Virus record (IMG/VR): IMGVR_UViG_3300031707_000196
Location: 1-22,610 of that record
Length of the DNA stretch: 22,610 bases
From: a virus
Direction: 5' to 3' (one strand)
The notes below the pieces were generated by a model. The model ran no database searches, was not told the DNA's origin, and was given only the letters and a program-made list of their open reading frames with translations. The position numbers and the translations under genes were made by a program. Position 1 is the stretch's first letter; every line of letters starts with the position of its first letter. This document shows, piece by piece, positions 20,715 to 22,610 of this stretch.

Positions 20715-21539
20715 TTAAGTACTTACCGTACGATTTGGTAAGTATTGCTCAATTGAATTATAATCTGGTGCATTATCAGGTACGATATAGCAGGCTTCAA
20801 CTAGTAGATAACCAGTTAAACCAGCAGCTTTATCTGTATCTGAGATGTATACACCGCCAGTAGCGGTAAGAGCATCAGCTGAGCCTTTGGCGTACACTTT
20901 AAATGTAGTGCCAGTGGTTAATATCTTGTATGCAATACCACTATTTACTAACCCAGATGCTGCATTTATTTGCGCCAGAGCAGAAATAAATACAGGGAAG
21001 GAGCCAAGGGCTTGTGCACCACCTGCAAAGTAAATCTTAGTTGCTGCATCACCTGATACTGTAGATGTAAGTACAGCAGCGGCTACTGGCTCACCAGAAG
21101 CAGCTACGGGAACACCAGCATTATCACGGCCAAAAGCAAGTACTGTACCTGTAGTAGCGTATACACCAGATGCAACACGATTATCGCCCCAACCGGAGGC
21201 AACAGATAGTGCAGAACGGTAGATATAAGCTGCTTGCGTGGTGTTACCACTCAGTACCATCCCGGTAATATCAGTACGTGTATCGTCCTGACGATAGGGG
21301 GAAGGGATAATTACACTCATGGTTTGACCATAAGTAGCAGCATCACCTGATTTCCAGGTTACAGGAACATAACCACGTTGTTGAAAAAAGCGCCAGCCGG
21401 GAACAGCTAATACAGAAGTAGGGCCGTCTGCAGAAGCATCAACTGTAGTTCCACCAGTGGTGTCAATGTTTTTATACCAGCCATTTAAATCTCCTGTCCA
21501 GTTACCTGGGTAGATTTTTTTAGTTGACAAGTAAGTCAT
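20715..21539 (-). CDS. Virion protein next to the major capsid gene
   Basis: The 274-residue protein is Ala-, Gly-, Thr- and Val-rich and beta-dominated (SGVYATTGTVLAFGRDNAG; SGIAYKILTTGTTFKVYAKG), starts MTYLSTKKIYPGNWTGDLNG and ends with EQYLPNRTVST. Its position directly after the major capsid gene and its composition suit a capsid decoration, stabilising or minor head protein. The start has one of the better Shine-Dalgarno sequences in the window (GGAG, six bases before ATG), which fits high expression. No enzyme motif is seen. A tail protein cannot be excluded. Confidence 0.55.
   Translation of the reverse strand: MTYLSTKKIYPGNWTGDLNGWYKNIDTTGGTTVDASADGPTSVLAVPGWRFFQQRGYVPVTWKSGDAATYGQTMSVIIPSPYRQDDTRTDITGMVLSGNTTQAAYIYRSALSVASGWGDNRVASGVYATTGTVLAFGRDNAGVPVAASGEPVAAAVLTSTVSGDAATKIYFAGGAQALGSFPVFISALAQINAASGLVNSGIAYKILTTGTTFKVYAKGSADALTATGGVYISDTDKAAGLTGYLLVEACYIVPDNAPDYNSIEQYLPNRTVST
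20720..20744. repeat. Inverted repeat at the end of a virion gene
   Basis: TACTTACC (20720-20727) and GGTAAGTA (20737-20744) form a perfect eight-base inverted repeat with a nine-base loop, covering the last codons of the virion gene. No U tract follows on either strand, so it is not a standard terminator. It may protect or process the mRNA between the abundant capsid-type messages and the helix-hairpin-helix gene. Confidence 0.35.
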
Positions 21540-21545
21540 TTAATT

Positions 21546-21549
21546 CTCC
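21546..21549 (-). promoter_or_regulatory. Shine-Dalgarno for the capsid-adjacent gene
   Basis: GGAG on the - strand lies six bases before the ATG at 21537-21539, in the 31-base gap after the capsid gene. It fixes the start and suggests efficient translation. Confidence 0.5.
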
Positions 21550-21570
21550 GTTTTGTTTTATTGTTGTTTA

Positions 21571-22610
21571 TCAAACATCACCATCATCTGCGACAAAACT
21601 ATAGGCAGTGGTAATAAAATCTTTATTCAAGATATCAAAACCAGCATAGAGTTGCCAGATCAAGATAATGAAGCGGCTAAAGTCATCATTGTTATTAATG
21701 AGTACTTGTGCATTAGGACCGCCGACACCAACACCTACAGCTTGTGGTCCAAAGAAGAAACCTTGTGCTACTTCTTTACTGCCGTAAGTAGAGTTATCAA
21801 ATGTAGCGGTAATATTCTTGGTGGGGAAGTTGGTTGATTCGTAGAACTTCACACCTTCAAATTGTACGCCGGTAGGCATTACAGGTTCGCCAGCAAGGAA
21901 ATAACCTTGACCAGCTTGAGGACCCTGGAAGAAACCTGCGTTGTTAGGCATCATCGGGTTACCCGACATATACATGCCTTGACCAGGATTACCTGCATAA
22001 CGTGCAATTTCACGGAAGTCAGGATCCCGACGCAGATGCATCATGAATGTAGGATCACAAATACAACGATACAAACCATCAGAGAAGGTAGGAACGTTGC
22101 GCTTACGTAGATCTTTTACTACATTCAGTAGATCCGTACGAACAGAGAACTGTTGTGTATTAGCAGTGAATTCTGCAGTGGTATATGTGATGCGACCAGA
22201 GGCATCTTTAACTTTACCAGCAGGGAAGAAGTATCCACCTTGTGTTGTTGATGCTACACCATTAGCTTCTGCTTTGGATAGTTCATCAATAAACACACGA
22301 TCACGCCAACGACGATAATCATCAAGTAAGGTAAGAGAACCAATGGACTGGTGGAACATATTTAGATTACCTGTATCCAGCAAAAGACGCTGTGCGGTAA
22401 TCAGTGTTTCACGTGCAATCTTAAAGGTACTGGGTTGAGTAGGATCGGCAGGATCGGCAGGACCAGTATATTCCTTAAGTACCACAAGAACTTTTTCTTT
22501 TGTGATATTACGGCTATTGGCAGTACCAATAGTTTGATCGGCAATACGTTCGCGGCTATCCTTAGTACCAGGAGTACCCCAAAACTTATAGCGATCTAAC
22601 TGAACAGTTT
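21571..22610 (-). CDS. Major capsid protein (N4 gp56-like), 5' end outside window
   Basis: The frame stays open to the right edge of the window, so the gene begins outside it. A GTG at 22483-22485 is not the start, because the residues before it (QLDRYKFWGTPGTKDSRER and what follows) are coherent coding sequence. The visible 346 residues resemble N4 gp56-type HK97-fold capsid proteins: GNLNMFHQSIGSLTLLDDYR, then RWRDRVFIDELSKAE, VVKDLRKRNVPTFSDGLYRC, DPTFMMHLRRDPDFREIARY, a Gly/Met/Pro-rich insertion (GMYMSGNPMMPNN) and VQFEGVKFYESTNFP. It ends FITTAYSFVADDGDV. It would form the icosahedral shell. Family placement is from memory and motif layout. Confidence 0.75.
   Translation of the reverse strand, partial: TVQLDRYKFWGTPGTKDSRERIADQTIGTANSRNITKEKVLVVLKEYTGPADPADPTQPSTFKIARETLITAQRLLLDTGNLNMFHQSIGSLTLLDDYRRWRDRVFIDELSKAEANGVASTTQGGYFFPAGKVKDASGRITYTTAEFTANTQQFSVRTDLLNVVKDLRKRNVPTFSDGLYRCICDPTFMMHLRRDPDFREIARYAGNPGQGMYMSGNPMMPNNAGFFQGPQAGQGYFLAGEPVMPTGVQFEGVKFYESTNFPTKNITATFDNSTYGSKEVAQGFFFGPQAVGVGVGGPNAQVLINNNDDFSRFIILIWQLYAGFDILNKDFITTAYSFVADDGDV

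Noticed and set aside
21862-22318. Two + strand frames opposite the capsid gene
   Set aside because: They are antisense to a confidently recognised capsid protein and have no coherent features.
22440-22462. Short direct repeat (ggatcggca)
   Set aside because: It encodes an ADPADP stretch in the capsid protein and is explained by coding.

Overview
The window is a piece of an AT-rich, double-stranded DNA tailed phage that most likely infects a cyanobacterium. This rests on several signs. Small proteins of kinds I know from cyanophages are present. A major capsid protein sits at the right edge, and the left part of the late cluster carries a tail fibre ending in a self-cleaving S74 chaperone. 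There is a putative NblA-like gene, which would fit a phycobilisome-bearing and perhaps freshwater host. I cannot name the species. Coding is very dense. The longest gene-free stretch is about 137 bases (14468-14604), so no gap exceeds 300 bases. I see no tRNA, rRNA, CRISPR array, insertion sequence or clear attachment site.

Layout from left to right. (1) Positions 1-2226, + strand: the end of an HNH endonuclease gene, a His-Me-finger homing-type endonuclease, a conserved beta-rich protein and a basic protein of unknown role. (2) Positions 2198-6658, - strand: a tail-adhesin, small-protein and lysis block. Read in transcription order it runs from a single-span membrane protein through an adaptor-like tail protein, an S74 tail fibre and three small proteins to a two-domain endolysin (glucosaminidase plus C39-like peptidase). 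(3) Positions 6712-9002, + strand: a tight nucleic-acid cassette with a helix-turn-helix protein, an unknown, a Dam-like protein with an altered NPPY motif, dCTP deaminase and a small helical protein. (4) Positions 8991-10247: rapid strand switching, with a lone - gene, two overlapping + genes (the second DUF3310) and the NblA-like gene on -. (5) Positions 10274-14467, - strand: a GH24 lysozyme, two small basic proteins, a large 894-residue charged protein and an HNH endonuclease. (6) Positions 14551-14876, + strand: one small helix-turn-helix gene with its own sigma70-like promoter and a strong intrinsic terminator. (7) Positions 14875-22610, - strand: the virion module, read from the capsid protein at the right edge through several structural proteins, a helix-hairpin-helix protein, a connector-like protein, a lambda-type GH104 lysozyme and two large structural proteins, the last of which carries a split SWIM-like zinc signature.

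The genes fit an ordinary lytic programme: nucleotide and DNA metabolism in the + cassette, assembly and adsorption in the - blocks, and three different peptidoglycan hydrolases for entry and exit. The less ordinary points are the NblA-like protein with a polyacidic tail, the split SWIM motif in a virion protein, the Dam-like protein with FPPS in place of NPPY, the out-of-frame start of the DUF3310 gene, and opposite-strand overlaps at every convergent junction. All assignments come from reading the sequence and from memory of protein families. No database search was run.
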